Shown: positions 1 to 9,085, numbered from the stretch's first letter. The stretch: DNA of 64,000 nucleotides from Paenibacillus polygoni (GCF_030263935.1 NZ_CP127162.1:1497501-1561500); one strand, 5' to 3'. Notes: generated by a model not told the origin, from the letters alone. Program-made: numbers and translations.

Positions 1-516
1 GACAGCTGTATTTACATCACTGTCGGTACGGGAATCGGCGCAGGAGCCGTTGTTGGAGGACAACTGGTTCATGGTCTATCACATCCCGAAATGGGACATA
101 TCAGTGTAAGACGCCATCCGAATGATACCTTTGAAGGCTTCTGTCCATTTCATGCTGATTGTCTTGAAGGGATGGCAGCCGGGCCTGCGATCCTTAAACG
201 CTGGGGAAAAGCTGGCGCGGAACTGGCGGCCGATCATCCGGCTTGGGAGATGGAAGCTTATTATTTGGCTCAGGCTTTGGTCAATTATGTACTTATACTT
301 TCACCGCAAAAAATTATTATGGGCGGCGGTGTAATGAAACAGGAGCAATTGTTCCCTGAGATTAGACGCCAATTGAAGACACTCTTAGGGGGATATGTAC
401 AACATCCGAGTATTACCGAACACATCGATCAGTATGTCGTGTATCCGGAACTCGGAGACAATGCGGGTATTTGCGGTTCACTCGCTCTTGCCAAGCTGGC
501 ATTAGAAGAACTATAA
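1..516 (+). CDS. scrK: ROK-family fructokinase, C-terminal part
   Basis: The gene enters from the left edge and is open in frame 1 to a TAA at 514-516, leaving the last 171 residues. It looks like the C-terminal two thirds of a ROK (repressor/ORF/kinase) sugar kinase that phosphorylates fructose with ATP in the cytoplasm. Visible marks are a glycine-rich GTGIGAG segment (visible residues 9-15), HPEMGH (28-33) and the ROK zinc cluster built from H33, C48, H51 and C54 (CPFHADCLEG), then the MGGG nucleotide-site motif. The fructokinase assignment follows the family pattern; another hexose as substrate is possible. A strong terminator follows. Confidence 0.85.
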   Translation, partial: DSCIYITVGTGIGAGAVVGGQLVHGLSHPEMGHISVRRHPNDTFEGFCPFHADCLEGMAAGPAILKRWGKAGAELAADHPAWEMEAYYLAQALVNYVLILSPQKIIMGGGVMKQEQLFPEIRRQLKTLLGGYVQHPSITEHIDQYVVYPELGDNAGICGSLALAKLALEEL

Positions 517-588
517 AAAGTAGTTTGAAATTATTTACATTTATGATATAGTATTCGGTAACAGAACAGCGCGGAGTTACATGAGGAA

Positions 589-628
589 GCACCTCTCTCA
601 CATGGATATGTGAGAGAGGTGCTTTTTT
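589..628 (+). terminator. Rho-independent terminator after the fructokinase gene
   Basis: A 15-bp perfect stem (589-603 with 608-622), a GGAT loop and six T residues at 623-628 end transcription of the ROK kinase gene before the HRDC gene. Confidence 0.9.
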
Positions 629-676
629 GCGTGTTACTTTTGTACTGTCTGATTTTGAGAGAAGGCTGGGAAGAGG

Positions 677-1681
677 ATGAATATTGTATTTATGAATCAA
701 TTATCTGTAACTTCAGAGCAGAGCGAAGCAAAGTATGCACGGTTATGGATAGGGGAAGAAGAAGACTTGTGGCAGCTTGGCTGGAGCAGTATGAATACGG
801 GGGAAGAACAGGTCGATATTTGGTATGAGGGCGGTTCTTGGAATGAGCTATTGCATATCTATCGTTTTCAGCTGGCAATCAAGATGAGTGAAGGCTACAG
901 GCCGCTTATTGACGGCATATTTCATGAAACCGAAGAAGTGAAACAGCGAAATCAGCATACGCAGAAACTACAATGTTATAGCGAACTATATAGTCGTGAA
1001 GAGTTATATCAAGCTTTATGTATATGGCGGCGAAAGAAAGCATCAACGGAGCGCAAAGCGCCTTATTTTATCGCGAGTAATCGATTGCTTCGGATGATTA
1101 GCACCTTTGTGCCTCATACCTTGGAAGAATTGCGGGAATTACCTGGTGTAGGTGAGAATAAGTTGGCTGAATATGGCGAGGAATTGCTGGAAATCACCAC
1201 GAAAGAAACAAGAGAACATGGTTTCCCGCTTAATTGGGTAGCTACAAAGCTGTCGGAAGAAGAATATGAGTCATGGAATTATCGGCAAAAAGAGCAAAAG
1301 TATAAACAGGAGCTGGAAAAATTCAATCTAAAGAAATCCGTTCTAACAGGGATAGTTGAGGGTCAGTCTCTTGATGATCTCAGTACACTTACAGGTGTCA
1401 ACCGTAGAGAACTCGTTGATTTTCTGGAGGAACTTGATAAGAGTGGTTATGATACAGAGATACTGATCGGAAAAGAACTAACATGGATGACAGATGATGA
1501 GCAAGAGCTGATCTGGAATGCTTATGATGAGCTGGGAACAAGCTTTTTAAAGCCTGTATTACACCGAGTGTATGGTGAAGATCCTGCAGGAGCCGGCTCC
1601 CTTGATCAATTGTATGAGCGGCTGCGTATGGTTCGTATTCGTTACCGGAGACAGACGGAGACAAGCAAACAGGTTGGATAA
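677..1681 (+). CDS. HRDC domain-containing protein
   Basis: A 334-residue soluble protein. Residues about 105-180 form an HRDC (helicase and RNaseD C-terminal) nucleic-acid-binding domain: YSREELYQAL, then WRRKKASTERKAPYFIASN and the LRELPGVGENKLAEYGEEL helix-hairpin core. There is no helicase or nuclease motor, so it is not RecQ. The C-terminal 130 residues contain a helix-turn-helix-like stretch (SLDDLSTLTGVNRRELVDFL) like the one often found after HRDC in such proteins. Role unknown; DNA or RNA binding is inference. The ATG at 677 has GAAGG at 661-665 upstream; an in-frame ATG at 692 is an alternative. It stands alone between two terminators. Confidence 0.75.
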   Translation: MNIVFMNQLSVTSEQSEAKYARLWIGEEEDLWQLGWSSMNTGEEQVDIWYEGGSWNELLHIYRFQLAIKMSEGYRPLIDGIFHETEEVKQRNQHTQKLQCYSELYSREELYQALCIWRRKKASTERKAPYFIASNRLLRMISTFVPHTLEELRELPGVGENKLAEYGEELLEITTKETREHGFPLNWVATKLSEEEYESWNYRQKEQKYKQELEKFNLKKSVLTGIVEGQSLDDLSTLTGVNRRELVDFLEELDKSGYDTEILIGKELTWMTDDEQELIWNAYDELGTSFLKPVLHRVYGEDPAGAGSLDQLYERLRMVRIRYRRQTETSKQVG

Positions 1682-1753
1682 AAGGAGGAAGGTCACGATA
1701 CATATAACTTCTGTAAATAACTCAGTCTGAGGATATAAAAAGGCAGGGTGGAT

Positions 1754-1799
1754 TATATAGCAAAGGTTCCTCCACAAATGAAGGAACCTTTGCTATATA
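1754..1799. terminator. Bidirectional hairpin between convergent genes
   Basis: An 18-bp perfect inverted repeat (1754-1771 with 1782-1799) lies between the HRDC gene and corA, which converge here. It lacks a clean T tract, but its position fits a shared terminator. Confidence 0.6.
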
Positions 1800-1865
1800 T
1801 GATATTTAGATGAAGATTAGATGAAGAATTAGTGATAATATCGGTGAAAGTGATCGCTAAAATTT

Positions 1866-2801
1866 CTAAATCCAATCTTTTTTACGGAATATCAGGTACA
1901 TCGTGATCCCAAGCGCTGCTATAATTCCAATGACGATAAAATATGAATATTCATAATCGAGCTCAGGCATATTTTTAAAGTTCATTCCATAGATCCCGGT
2001 AATCAGTGTGAGCGGCATAAATACGGTAGTTATGGCCGTAAATACACGCATGATCTCATTCGCCCGGTTGGAAATACTCGACTGATAAGCTTCTCGTAAG
2101 TTGCCCATCAAATCCCGATACGTATCAAATGTTTCTGATATTTTTACTGCATTCTCATAAATATCACTAAAATATTTTTGCAATTGATCATCAATGAGAC
2201 GCAGATCTTTTTTATTCAGTGTATTAATGACTTCTTTTTGAGGACCAAGCCCCTTCTTGAGCCATAAAATCTCACTCCTGAGACCAATAATTTCATTCAG
2301 ATGACTTTTCTTGGTATGCATTAAAATATCTTCTTCCAGCTTTTCAATTCTTGCTTCCAGCCGGTCACCTACTGTGAAATAGTTATCTACAATGGAATCA
2401 ATGAGCAGATATAAGAAACGATCGGGCGAATTAACTTCCTGTTCCCAGAGGATCGGTTTCAGGGTCCGCAGTTCATTTACCTTCTGCTTCGTTACCGTAA
2501 TAATATAATGTCTACCGAGGAAGACGTTGACCGCACGTAAAAATATTTCCTCGTCATCAAAACGGATGCTATTCACAACGATAAAATAATGACTTTCATA
2601 AATTTCGAGCTTCGGACGCTGCTCTTCGTCACTCAGACAGTCTTCTACTGCAAGATCGTGCATGTGAAAAGTGGGCTGAAGAACGGCAAGATCGTCTACA
2701 TCCGCATCGATCCAGTAAAAGCCTTCTTCAGGTGGAGTCAGTGTATCTTCAATATGATCAAGCGAAGTAAAAACTCCTTGGTTAACATATCTAATCTTCA
2801 T
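1866..2801 (-). CDS. corA: CorA-family magnesium/divalent cation transporter
   Basis: Pentameric inner-membrane channel for Mg2+ (some family members carry Co2+ or Zn2+). It has a large acidic cytoplasmic N-terminal domain, a long stalk helix (about residues 140-245), and two C-terminal membrane segments. The signature YGMNFKNMPE lies between the two membrane helices, with a short basic tail (FRKKDW). About 311 residues, usual for CorA. I set the start at the ATG whose complement ends at 2801, because AAGGAG sits 8 bases before it; a GTG three codons upstream (2810) overlaps the ribosome site. Preceded by a candidate short leader ORF and promoter. Confidence 0.92.
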   Translation of the reverse strand: MKIRYVNQGVFTSLDHIEDTLTPPEEGFYWIDADVDDLAVLQPTFHMHDLAVEDCLSDEEQRPKLEIYESHYFIVVNSIRFDDEEIFLRAVNVFLGRHYIITVTKQKVNELRTLKPILWEQEVNSPDRFLYLLIDSIVDNYFTVGDRLEARIEKLEEDILMHTKKSHLNEIIGLRSEILWLKKGLGPQKEVINTLNKKDLRLIDDQLQKYFSDIYENAVKISETFDTYRDLMGNLREAYQSSISNRANEIMRVFTAITTVFMPLTLITGIYGMNFKNMPELDYEYSYFIVIGIIAALGITMYLIFRKKDWI

Positions 2802-2904
2802 TTGAACCACTCCTTAAGTAAACTCCCGGAATTTAAGCGGGACAAGCTGAATAACTAAGGAATGTGAACATCAGTGCCGACAATAGGTACAAAGAGGGCA
2901 AACA

Positions 2905-3000
2905 TCAGAAATTACGCGTCCCGTTAGCCGGCAAGCTGATGGTACATCCTATGCTGTTATAATCATTCGGCTGCCAGTCAGGCCTCGGGTCGCCGTCCAT
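2905..3000 (-). CDS. candidate 31-residue leader ORF upstream of corA
   Basis: On the minus strand a GGGGTG ribosome-site-like stretch lies 6 bases before an ATG that opens a 31-codon frame ending in TGA at 2905-2907. The peptide starts MDGDPRPDWQPNDYNSIG and contains one Cys; it has no membrane segment. A TTGATT-N17-TATACT promoter lies just upstream and corA starts about 100 bases downstream, so it would be the first cistron of the corA transcript. I know no family for it. It may be a regulatory leader peptide, a small protein, or chance; the ribosome site, promoter and position favour translation. Confidence 0.45.
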   Translation of the reverse strand: MDGDPRPDWQPNDYNSIGCTISLPANGTRNF

Positions 3001-3039
3001 TTTTGTCACCCCATTATGTTTAAATTGACACTGATTCTT

Positions 3040-3068
3040 AGTATAACGCGCTATATTTCAGCAATCAA
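3040..3068 (-). promoter_or_regulatory. Promoter for corA leader and corA
   Basis: Minus strand: -35 TTGATT (3063-3068), 17-base spacer, -10 TATACT (3040-3045). It points toward the small ORF at 2905-3000 and corA. Confidence 0.55.
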
Positions 3069-3148
3069 GATAAAATGTTTATGACCTATCTTATGTCCAG
3101 ATTTTCATAGAGGTGACTTGTTTTTTAAGAATGTTATAAATCCAGTTC

Positions 3149-3176
3149 TTGACGGAAACCTACCTCATGCTATAGA
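3149..3176 (+). promoter_or_regulatory. Promoter for the metA-metI-metC operon
   Basis: -35 TTGACG (3149-3154), 16-base spacer, -10 TATAGA (3171-3176). The start point would be about 45 bases before the SAM riboswitch. Confidence 0.5.
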
Positions 3177-3230
3177 GTAATGGTAACAATTAGTGAATTG
3201 TTCTTTATTGTAAAATTAAATACAGCGAAA

Positions 3231-3424
3231 TCTTATCAAGAGTGGTGGAGGGACTGGCCCTTAGAAGCCACAGCAACCGGCGAGCAATCGCACGGTGCTA
3301 ATTCTTGCTATTTAAGTTATATGCCGATTTTGGACTATAACTTGAATTGAGAGATGAGAGAGGAGCATTACCGTATACGGATGAACGGCCTTTCTCGAGT
3401 GTAATGGGATAGGTCGTTTTTTTA
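3231..3424 (+). ncRNA. SAM-I riboswitch (S-box) with terminator
   Basis: Conserved S-box parts are visible in order: TCTTATCAAGAG (3231-3242), GGTGGAGGGACTGGCCC (3244-3260), GAAGCC and CAGCAACC (about 3264-3278), and the closing GAGAGATGAGAG strand (3350-3361), which pairs with the first segment to make P1. The expression platform ends in a 12-bp terminator stem (3385-3396 with 3406-3417) and seven T residues. In this class SAM binding favours the terminator, so the downstream methionine genes are off when SAM is plentiful. Confidence 0.95.
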
Positions 3425-3504
3425 TCTTCCACGGGAATAAATTCGCTTCCTTACTAACCTCTCACTCTATTATCCAACAAAACGTTTTTAAGGAGGAATT
3501 ACCC

Positions 3505-4422
3505 TTGCCCATTAAGATCCCTGATACTTTACCAGCTAAAGAAATTCTCGCAGGTGAGAATATTTTTGTTATGGATGAGACGCATGCTTTCAAACAAGAT
3601 ATTCGCCCTCTACGTATTGGCATTCTCAATTTGATGCCTACGAAAGAGACCACGGAGACCCAGTTACTTCGTCTCATTGGCAATACACCTCTTCAAGTGG
3701 ATGTCATTCTAATTCATCCAAAATCGCATGTTTCAAAAAATACATCTCAAGAATATCTCGATATGTTTTACAAAACGTTTGATGAAGTAAAGGATCTGCG
3801 CTTTGATGGGCTGATCATTACGGGTGCCCCGGTAGAACAGATGGAATTTGAAGAAGTGACATACTGGGAAGAAATTCAGCAGATTTTTAACTGGTCCAAA
3901 GCGAATGTGACTTCTACAATGCATATCTGTTGGGCTTCACAAGCAGGGCTGTATCACCATTTTAATGTACCCAAAGTGGCCCTTCCTGAAAAATGCTTCG
4001 GTGTGTTTTCACACACGCTAAGTAAATCACATGTAAAACTCCTTCGAGGATTTGATGAGTTATTTCTTGCTCCTCATTCTCGTCATACCGAAGTACGGCG
4101 AGAAGATATTGAGAAAGTGGCGGGGCTTGATATTTTATCAGAGTCAGAAGAAGCGGGAGTATACATTGTGGCAAGTGAGGATGGCAAACAGATCTTTGTG
4201 ACAGGGCATTCCGAATATGATCCGTTATCCTTAAAGTGGGAATATGACCGCGATAAGGAGAGAGGATTAGATGTGAAACTGCCTGAGAACTATTTTCCGA
4301 ATGATGATCCGAGCAAGGTACCGTTGTCCAGCTGGAGAGCACATGCAAACTTATTGTTCTCGAACTGGCTTAACTACTATGTTTACCAAGCAACACCCTA
4401 TGACCTTGAAACACAAAAATAG
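3505..4422 (+). CDS. metA: Homoserine O-acetyltransferase (MetA family)
   Basis: First step committed to methionine: acylation of L-homoserine. The protein is 305 residues, normal for MetA. Catalytic residues are visible: C142 in [13 protein letters not shown]235 and E237 in VTGHSEYD. The residue that sets acyl choice, position 111 in GAPVEQMEF, is Glu rather than the Gly of E. coli; in this family Glu111 goes with acetyl-CoA and Gly111 with succinyl-CoA, so I call it an acetyltransferase despite the usual succinyltransferase label. The start is TTG at 3505, eight bases after AGGAGG (3491-3496), giving the typical MPIKIPD N terminus. First gene of the SAM-switch operon. Confidence 0.95.
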   Translation: MPIKIPDTLPAKEILAGENIFVMDETHAFKQDIRPLRIGILNLMPTKETTETQLLRLIGNTPLQVDVILIHPKSHVSKNTSQEYLDMFYKTFDEVKDLRFDGLIITGAPVEQMEFEEVTYWEEIQQIFNWSKANVTSTMHICWASQAGLYHHFNVPKVALPEKCFGVFSHTLSKSHVKLLRGFDELFLAPHSRHTEVRREDIEKVAGLDILSESEEAGVYIVASEDGKQIFVTGHSEYDPLSLKWEYDRDKERGLDVKLPENYFPNDDPSKVPLSSWRAHANLLFSNWLNYYVYQATPYDLETQK

Positions 4423-4452
4423 TCTATATATATATAAGGGGGATATCACATT

Positions 4453-5637
4453 ATGGAAAACAAGCTGAAATTAGAAAGTAAGCTCGCACAAATAGGATCA
4501 ATTAAAGAACCTGTAACGGGAGCCATCAATTTTCCAATCTATCAATCGACTGCATTTAGACATCCTGAACTGGGAAAAAGCACGGGATTTGATTACATAC
4601 GTACGACAAACCCAACTCGAAAAGTATTAGAAGAAGCTGCAGCTGAACTGGAATCAGGGGATGCAGGTTTTGCCTGCAGTTCCGGTATGGCGGCCATCAT
4701 GACGATTTTCGCTAAGTTTGGGCAAGGGGACCACCTGATCATTTCACTTGATCTATATGGGGGAACATACCGTCTTGTAGAGCGAATTCTAGCTAAGAAT
4801 GGAATTACTGCAAGTTATGTAGACACGAACGATTTAGAGGCTCTTGAGAAGGTGCGCCAAGAAAATACAAAAGCGATTTTTATTGAAACTCCGACAAATC
4901 CGCTGATGATGATCACAGATATTAAAGAAGTCTGTACATGGGCTAGAAAACACGAAATTTTAACCATTGTAGATAATACGCTGCTTACTCCATTTTTTCA
5001 GCGCCCGCTTGAACTTGGTGCAGATATCGTAATGCACAGTGCTACGAAATATCTTGGTGGGCATAACGATGTACTGGCAGGTCTTATTGTGACAAAAGGC
5101 AAAGAAATCTCGGAAGAGATCGCTTTTCTCCATAATTCGATTGGGGCCGTGTTATCGCCGAGCGATAGTTACCAGTTAATGCGCGGAATGAAGACGCTTG
5201 CGCTGCGTATGGAACGCCATGAATATAATGCAACAAAAGTAGCAGAATTTTTGCTGTCACATGAACTGATTACAGATGTTTATTACCCTGCTTTGCCGGG
5301 TCACCCGTCTTACGAAATCCAAAACAGACAGTCTAGTGGAAATACAGGGATCCTGTCTTTTAAAGTGAAAGATGCTCGTTATGTGGAACCGATTCTAAGA
5401 CATATCAAGCTCATTGCCTTTGCAGAAAGTTTGGGCGGGGTAGAATCACTAATGACGTACCCTGTGGTACAGACTCATGCGGATATTCCTGCTGAGATTC
5501 GTAATGCAGTAGGTCTTGATGATCGTCTGCTGCGCTTCTCTGTTGGAATTGAACATATTGATGATATCATAGAGGACTTAAATGCTGCATTTCACGAGGC
5601 AGCTTTAGAGCTGGAAGGAAGTGTTGTTCGTGGCTAA
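4453..5637 (+). CDS. metI: Cystathionine gamma-synthase / O-acetylhomoserine thiolyase
   Basis: PLP enzyme of the Cys/Met metabolism family that joins O-acetylhomoserine with cysteine to make cystathionine (the Bacillus MetI also has sulfhydrylase activity). 394 residues. PLP lysine K199 lies in HSATKYLGGHND, the ring-nitrogen Asp in IVDN (D174), and the phosphate-binding SSGMAA at 76-81. It follows metA by 30 bases with GGGGG ten bases before the ATG and overlaps the start of metC, so the three genes are one operon under the SAM riboswitch. Distinguishing MetI from MetC rests on similarity and gene order. Confidence 0.9.
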   Translation: MENKLKLESKLAQIGSIKEPVTGAINFPIYQSTAFRHPELGKSTGFDYIRTTNPTRKVLEEAAAELESGDAGFACSSGMAAIMTIFAKFGQGDHLIISLDLYGGTYRLVERILAKNGITASYVDTNDLEALEKVRQENTKAIFIETPTNPLMMITDIKEVCTWARKHEILTIVDNTLLTPFFQRPLELGADIVMHSATKYLGGHNDVLAGLIVTKGKEISEEIAFLHNSIGAVLSPSDSYQLMRGMKTLALRMERHEYNATKVAEFLLSHELITDVYYPALPGHPSYEIQNRQSSGNTGILSFKVKDARYVEPILRHIKLIAFAESLGGVESLMTYPVVQTHADIPAEIRNAVGLDDRLLRFSVGIEHIDDIIEDLNAAFHEAALELEGSVVRG

Positions 5638-6802
5638 TAAAAAAGAAGACCAGCCTAACGATTATAAATTTGATACCAAGTTGCTGCATTTTGGGGCAGA
5701 GATTGATGAGACAACCGGCGCATCCAGTGTGCCTATATATCAAGCCTCTACGTTCCACCATCATGATATTTTTTCGCCGCCAACTCATGATTACAGCCGT
5801 TCAGGTAACCCAACACGGCAGGCACTTGAAGATTATATCGCTCTGCTAGAGGGCGGAGTACGTGGTTTTGCATACTCTTCGGGGATGGCTGCGATCTCAA
5901 GTTCTCTTATGATTCTGTCTGCGGGTGATCATATTATTGCCACGGAAGATGTGTACGGCGGAACATACCGCTTGCTAAGCAGCATTCTTACTCGGATGAA
6001 TATTGAGACTACGTTCGTAGATATGACGGATCTAGCAAATGTAAAAGCCGCTTATCGTCCAAATACGAAAGCTGTATATATGGAAACACCCTCAAATCCG
6101 ACACTGCGCATTACAGATGTAGCAGGCATTACCGGATGGGCAAAGGAAAAAGGTCTGCTGACGCTGCTTGATAATACGTTTATGACGCCTTATTACCAAA
6201 AGCCGATTGAGCAAGGAGTAGATATTGTAGTTCATAGTGCTACTAAATTCCTTGGTGGACACAGCGATGTACTTGCAGGGCTTGCAGTAGCAAGAACAGA
6301 AGCGATTGGCGCACAGCTGAAGCAACTTCAAAATGGACTGGGTACTGTGCTTGGCGCCCAAGAATCCTGGCTGCTCATGAGAGGGATGAAAACGCTTGGC
6401 GCTCGTATGGCTCATTCCGAGATTAGTGCGGCGAAACTTGCAGCTTGGCTTATGAGTCGCTCTGACATTCCTGCTGTATACTATCCGGGACTCCTTGATC
6501 ATCCTGGACGAGAGATACATGAGAAACAATCTACCGGCTACGGTGCAGTGGTATCATTTGATGTAGGTTCAGGAGAACGTGCCAAAGCTGTACTGAATAA
6601 AGTCCGTTTACCTCTTGTTGCTGTGAGTCTCGGTTCAGTAGAGAGTATCTTGTCCTATCCTGCAATGATGTCTCATGCAGCGATGCCGAAAGATTTTAGA
6701 TTAGAGCGAGGAATCACAGATGGTCTGCTTCGTTTCTCCGTAGGACTTGAAGATATTGATGATTTAATTGCTGATTTGGATCAGGCATTATCTAACACAT
6801 AA
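5630..6802 (+). CDS. metC: Cystathionine beta-lyase
   Basis: PLP enzyme that cleaves cystathionine to homocysteine, ammonia and pyruvate. About 390 residues; PLP lysine K206 in HSATKFLGGHSD and YSSGMAA near 82-88. I chose GTG at 5630, nine bases after AGGAA at 5616-5620, which gives MANKKEDQPND; a GTG at 5621 would start on top of the ribosome site. The gene overlaps the end of metI by 8 bases, implying translational coupling. Last gene of the methionine operon; a hairpin terminator follows. Confidence 0.9.
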   Translation: MANKKEDQPNDYKFDTKLLHFGAEIDETTGASSVPIYQASTFHHHDIFSPPTHDYSRSGNPTRQALEDYIALLEGGVRGFAYSSGMAAISSSLMILSAGDHIIATEDVYGGTYRLLSSILTRMNIETTFVDMTDLANVKAAYRPNTKAVYMETPSNPTLRITDVAGITGWAKEKGLLTLLDNTFMTPYYQKPIEQGVDIVVHSATKFLGGHSDVLAGLAVARTEAIGAQLKQLQNGLGTVLGAQESWLLMRGMKTLGARMAHSEISAAKLAAWLMSRSDIPAVYYPGLLDHPGREIHEKQSTGYGAVVSFDVGSGERAKAVLNKVRLPLVAVSLGSVESILSYPAMMSHAAMPKDFRLERGITDGLLRFSVGLEDIDDLIADLDQALSNT

Positions 6803-6820
6803 CATAAGGTTTTCTTCCTA

Positions 6821-6852
6821 AAAGAAGCATGCTAGCATTAGGTGCTTCTTTT
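6821..6852 (+). terminator. Terminator after metC
   Basis: AAAGAAGCA pairs with TGCTTCTTT across a 13-base loop and runs into TTTT. It ends the methionine operon. Confidence 0.7.
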
Positions 6853-6931
6853 CACATGTATCCTATGTTACGATATAAGAGACAATATTTGATATTATTG
6901 TTACATTTCTTACGATAAGGGAGGCTGCCGT

Positions 6932-8071
6932 ATGAGTGCGGTGAACCATATCTTAAATAAAGCGTTGAACGGAGAGCGTCTGAATGTAGAAGATGCTATT
7001 GCTTTGTTTGAATCTGATGAAGTTGAAAAAATCGGTGAAGCAGCTCATGTAATTATGAAGCGGATGCATCCCGAACCAATCACCACCTTTGTTATTGGTA
7101 GAAATATTAACTACACGAACGTATGCGACGTCTACTGTCGTTTTTGTGCGTTCTATCGTAGACCAGGCTCTGATGAAGGTTATGTACTACCGGATGAGCT
7201 CATTTTCCAAAAGATCAAGGAAACGGAAGATGTAGGCGGAACTGAAATTTTGATGCAGGGCGGTACCAATCCGAATCTACCATTTAGCTACTATACTGAT
7301 TTGCTTCGCGGTATTAAGGAACGATTCCCTAATATTACGATGCATTCTTTCTCACCAGCTGAGATTATGAAGATGAAAGAAGTATCGGATGGACTTTCTC
7401 TAGAAGAAGTGGTGCGTCAAATTCATGAAGCCGGACTTGATTCGCTTCCAGGCGGGGGCGCTGAAATCCTTGATGATCGGACTCGCCGCAAAATTAGTCG
7501 TCAAAAAGGATCATGGCGTGATTGGATGGACGTCATGCAAACTGCGCACCGTATTGGTATGAATACAACAGCTACAATGGTTATTGGTTTTGGTGAAACC
7601 ATGGAAGAGAGAGCTTTGCATCTACAGCGTGTACGGGATGCTCAAGATGAATGTATTCAGAACGGATATGATTCGGAAGGATTCCTTGCGTTTATTCCAT
7701 GGACTTTCCAGCCAGACAACACAAACCTGAAAAAAGAGCGTCAAACACCAGAAGCTTACCTGAAAACAGTAGCAATTAGTCGTTTGTTCCTCGATAATAT
7801 CAAGAATATTCAGTCTTCATGGGTAACGATGGGACCTGAGGTAGGTAAACTTTCGCTTCGATATGGATGTAATGACTTTGGCAGTACGATGATTGAAGAG
7901 AATGTTGTATCTGCTGCGGGTGCAACCCATAAAGTCAATATTCATTCCATTCTGGATCTGATTCGTGAAACAGGCAACATTCCTGCTCAGCGAAATACAA
8001 AATACGAAATTCTTCGTGTTTTTGATGAATCAGATCATGCGGTTGTAAATGATTTTGTCATGCAGAACTAA
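6932..8071 (+). CDS. mqnC: Cyclic dehypoxanthinyl futalosine synthase (radical SAM)
   Basis: Radical SAM enzyme of the futalosine route to menaquinone; it cyclises dehypoxanthine futalosine. The [4Fe-4S] motif C65-x3-C69-x2-C72 (VCDVYCRFCAF) is the MqnC/MqnE/CofH form. Further family marks are MQGGTNP, HSFSPAEI, SLPGGGAEIL and the TTATMVIGFGE strand. 379 residues, full length; GGGAGG precedes the ATG by 8 bases. No other mqn gene is in the window. MqnC rather than MqnE or CofH is supported by the PGGGAEI and HSFSPAE pattern. The presence implies that this organism makes menaquinone by the futalosine pathway, unlike B. subtilis. Confidence 0.9.
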   Translation: MSAVNHILNKALNGERLNVEDAIALFESDEVEKIGEAAHVIMKRMHPEPITTFVIGRNINYTNVCDVYCRFCAFYRRPGSDEGYVLPDELIFQKIKETEDVGGTEILMQGGTNPNLPFSYYTDLLRGIKERFPNITMHSFSPAEIMKMKEVSDGLSLEEVVRQIHEAGLDSLPGGGAEILDDRTRRKISRQKGSWRDWMDVMQTAHRIGMNTTATMVIGFGETMEERALHLQRVRDAQDECIQNGYDSEGFLAFIPWTFQPDNTNLKKERQTPEAYLKTVAISRLFLDNIKNIQSSWVTMGPEVGKLSLRYGCNDFGSTMIEENVVSAAGATHKVNIHSILDLIRETGNIPAQRNTKYEILRVFDESDHAVVNDFVMQN

Positions 8072-8129
8072 TATTTCTTATATAAAAATAAAGCGTACAA
8101 GCATAGCCGCTATGCTTGATGTAAATAGG

Positions 8130-8169
8130 AAAGACCCTTTGACTTCTTTAGAGTCAAAGGGTCTTTTTT
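8130..8169 (+). terminator. Terminator after mqnC, reaching into the end of the YitT gene
   Basis: A 15-bp perfect stem (8130-8144 with 8152-8166) followed by a T run. It overlaps the stop codon of the convergent YitT-family gene, so it may serve both strands. A smaller hairpin lies just upstream at 8099-8117. Confidence 0.85.
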
Positions 8170-9049
8170 ATAACCGATTCATATCTCTATCGAATAGAAT
8201 GCTGGCATTCGGATCGATAGAACGAACGATATATTTGATTCGGCGAGATTCAAATGAATGTATTTTGTAATATAGTACAGGTAGTGTTCCCCACGGCTCG
8301 GAATGAAGTGTTGTCTCTTCGAGTTTGTCAACGAATGCTTCGGGGTCACGGTGTAACCGTGTCCTAATGGACTCTTCAATCCGGGTTTTCTCGGTACTTA
8401 CGATACAGATTTTTCGGTTAAAGGTGTATCCTCTCAAAGAAAAGTGAACACCTTCAAATGCAATCAGATAGGCGATGATGGAGTACATTGCTTGCTGCAT
8501 TCCAAATGTAACTCCCGCAGCGGTAAGCACAACCAAGTTCACAAGCATAATGACTCGCTCTAATCGATATTTAGATCGATGATTATAAGAGTGATCCAGC
8601 GGCCGGATCGTCAGTGTATCGAGCGTACCGCCTTCATATAAGACCATCCCAATTCCAAGTCCGAGGAATAACCCACCGCAAGCCGCAGCAAGCAGTGGGT
8701 GTTCAATAAGAGCAGGAAAGGAATGAAGCATAAGAGAGCTAAGTGAAAGAACAACGAGTCCCAGAACCGTCAATATTGCATATTGCCTCTGTACTCTTCG
8801 GTAAGAAAGAAGTATAAATGGCAAGTTGAATAAAAATAAGAAAAGTCCTAATCGCATCTCGGTTTGATAGGCGAACATGGCTGAAATTCCTGTTACACCG
8901 CCGATGATGAGTTGATTGGGATGTAAAAATAACTCAAGCCCAATAGAAGCAAGAATTCCACCAAGAATAACAAATAGTAGTTTCTTTATCCATGTTCGGT
9001 AGGATAGTTTGGCTGATGAGGAAAGAACGGAGTGTGGAGATTGATTCAT
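8168..9049 (-). CDS. YitT family membrane protein (DUF161 + DUF2179)
   Basis: A 293-residue membrane protein with five or six predicted membrane segments (about 22-175) and a soluble C-terminal DUF2179 domain (about 205-290: YTFNRKICIVSTEK through VRSIDPNASIL). The motif NQLIIGGVTGIS in the first repeat and GGTLDTL later are typical of YitT/YqfU/YvjA-type proteins. The transported or sensed substrate of the family is unknown. AAGGAGG precedes the ATG by 7 bases. Convergent with mqnC; the antiporter genes lie upstream on the same strand, 36 bases away. Confidence 0.85.
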   Translation of the reverse strand: MNQSPHSVLSSSAKLSYRTWIKKLLFVILGGILASIGLELFLHPNQLIIGGVTGISAMFAYQTEMRLGLFLFLFNLPFILLSYRRVQRQYAILTVLGLVVLSLSSLMLHSFPALIEHPLLAAACGGLFLGLGIGMVLYEGGTLDTLTIRPLDHSYNHRSKYRLERVIMLVNLVVLTAAGVTFGMQQAMYSIIAYLIAFEGVHFSLRGYTFNRKICIVSTEKTRIEESIRTRLHRDPEAFVDKLEETTLHSEPWGTLPVLYYKIHSFESRRIKYIVRSIDPNASILFDRDMNRL

Positions 9050-9085
9050 CTTTGTTCCTCCTTTTCCTACATATTTGTGAAGCCT

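Noticed and set aside
2802..3060. M-box Mg2+ riboswitch before corA
   Set aside because: I could not find the conserved M-box core on the minus strand; a covariance-model search would settle it.
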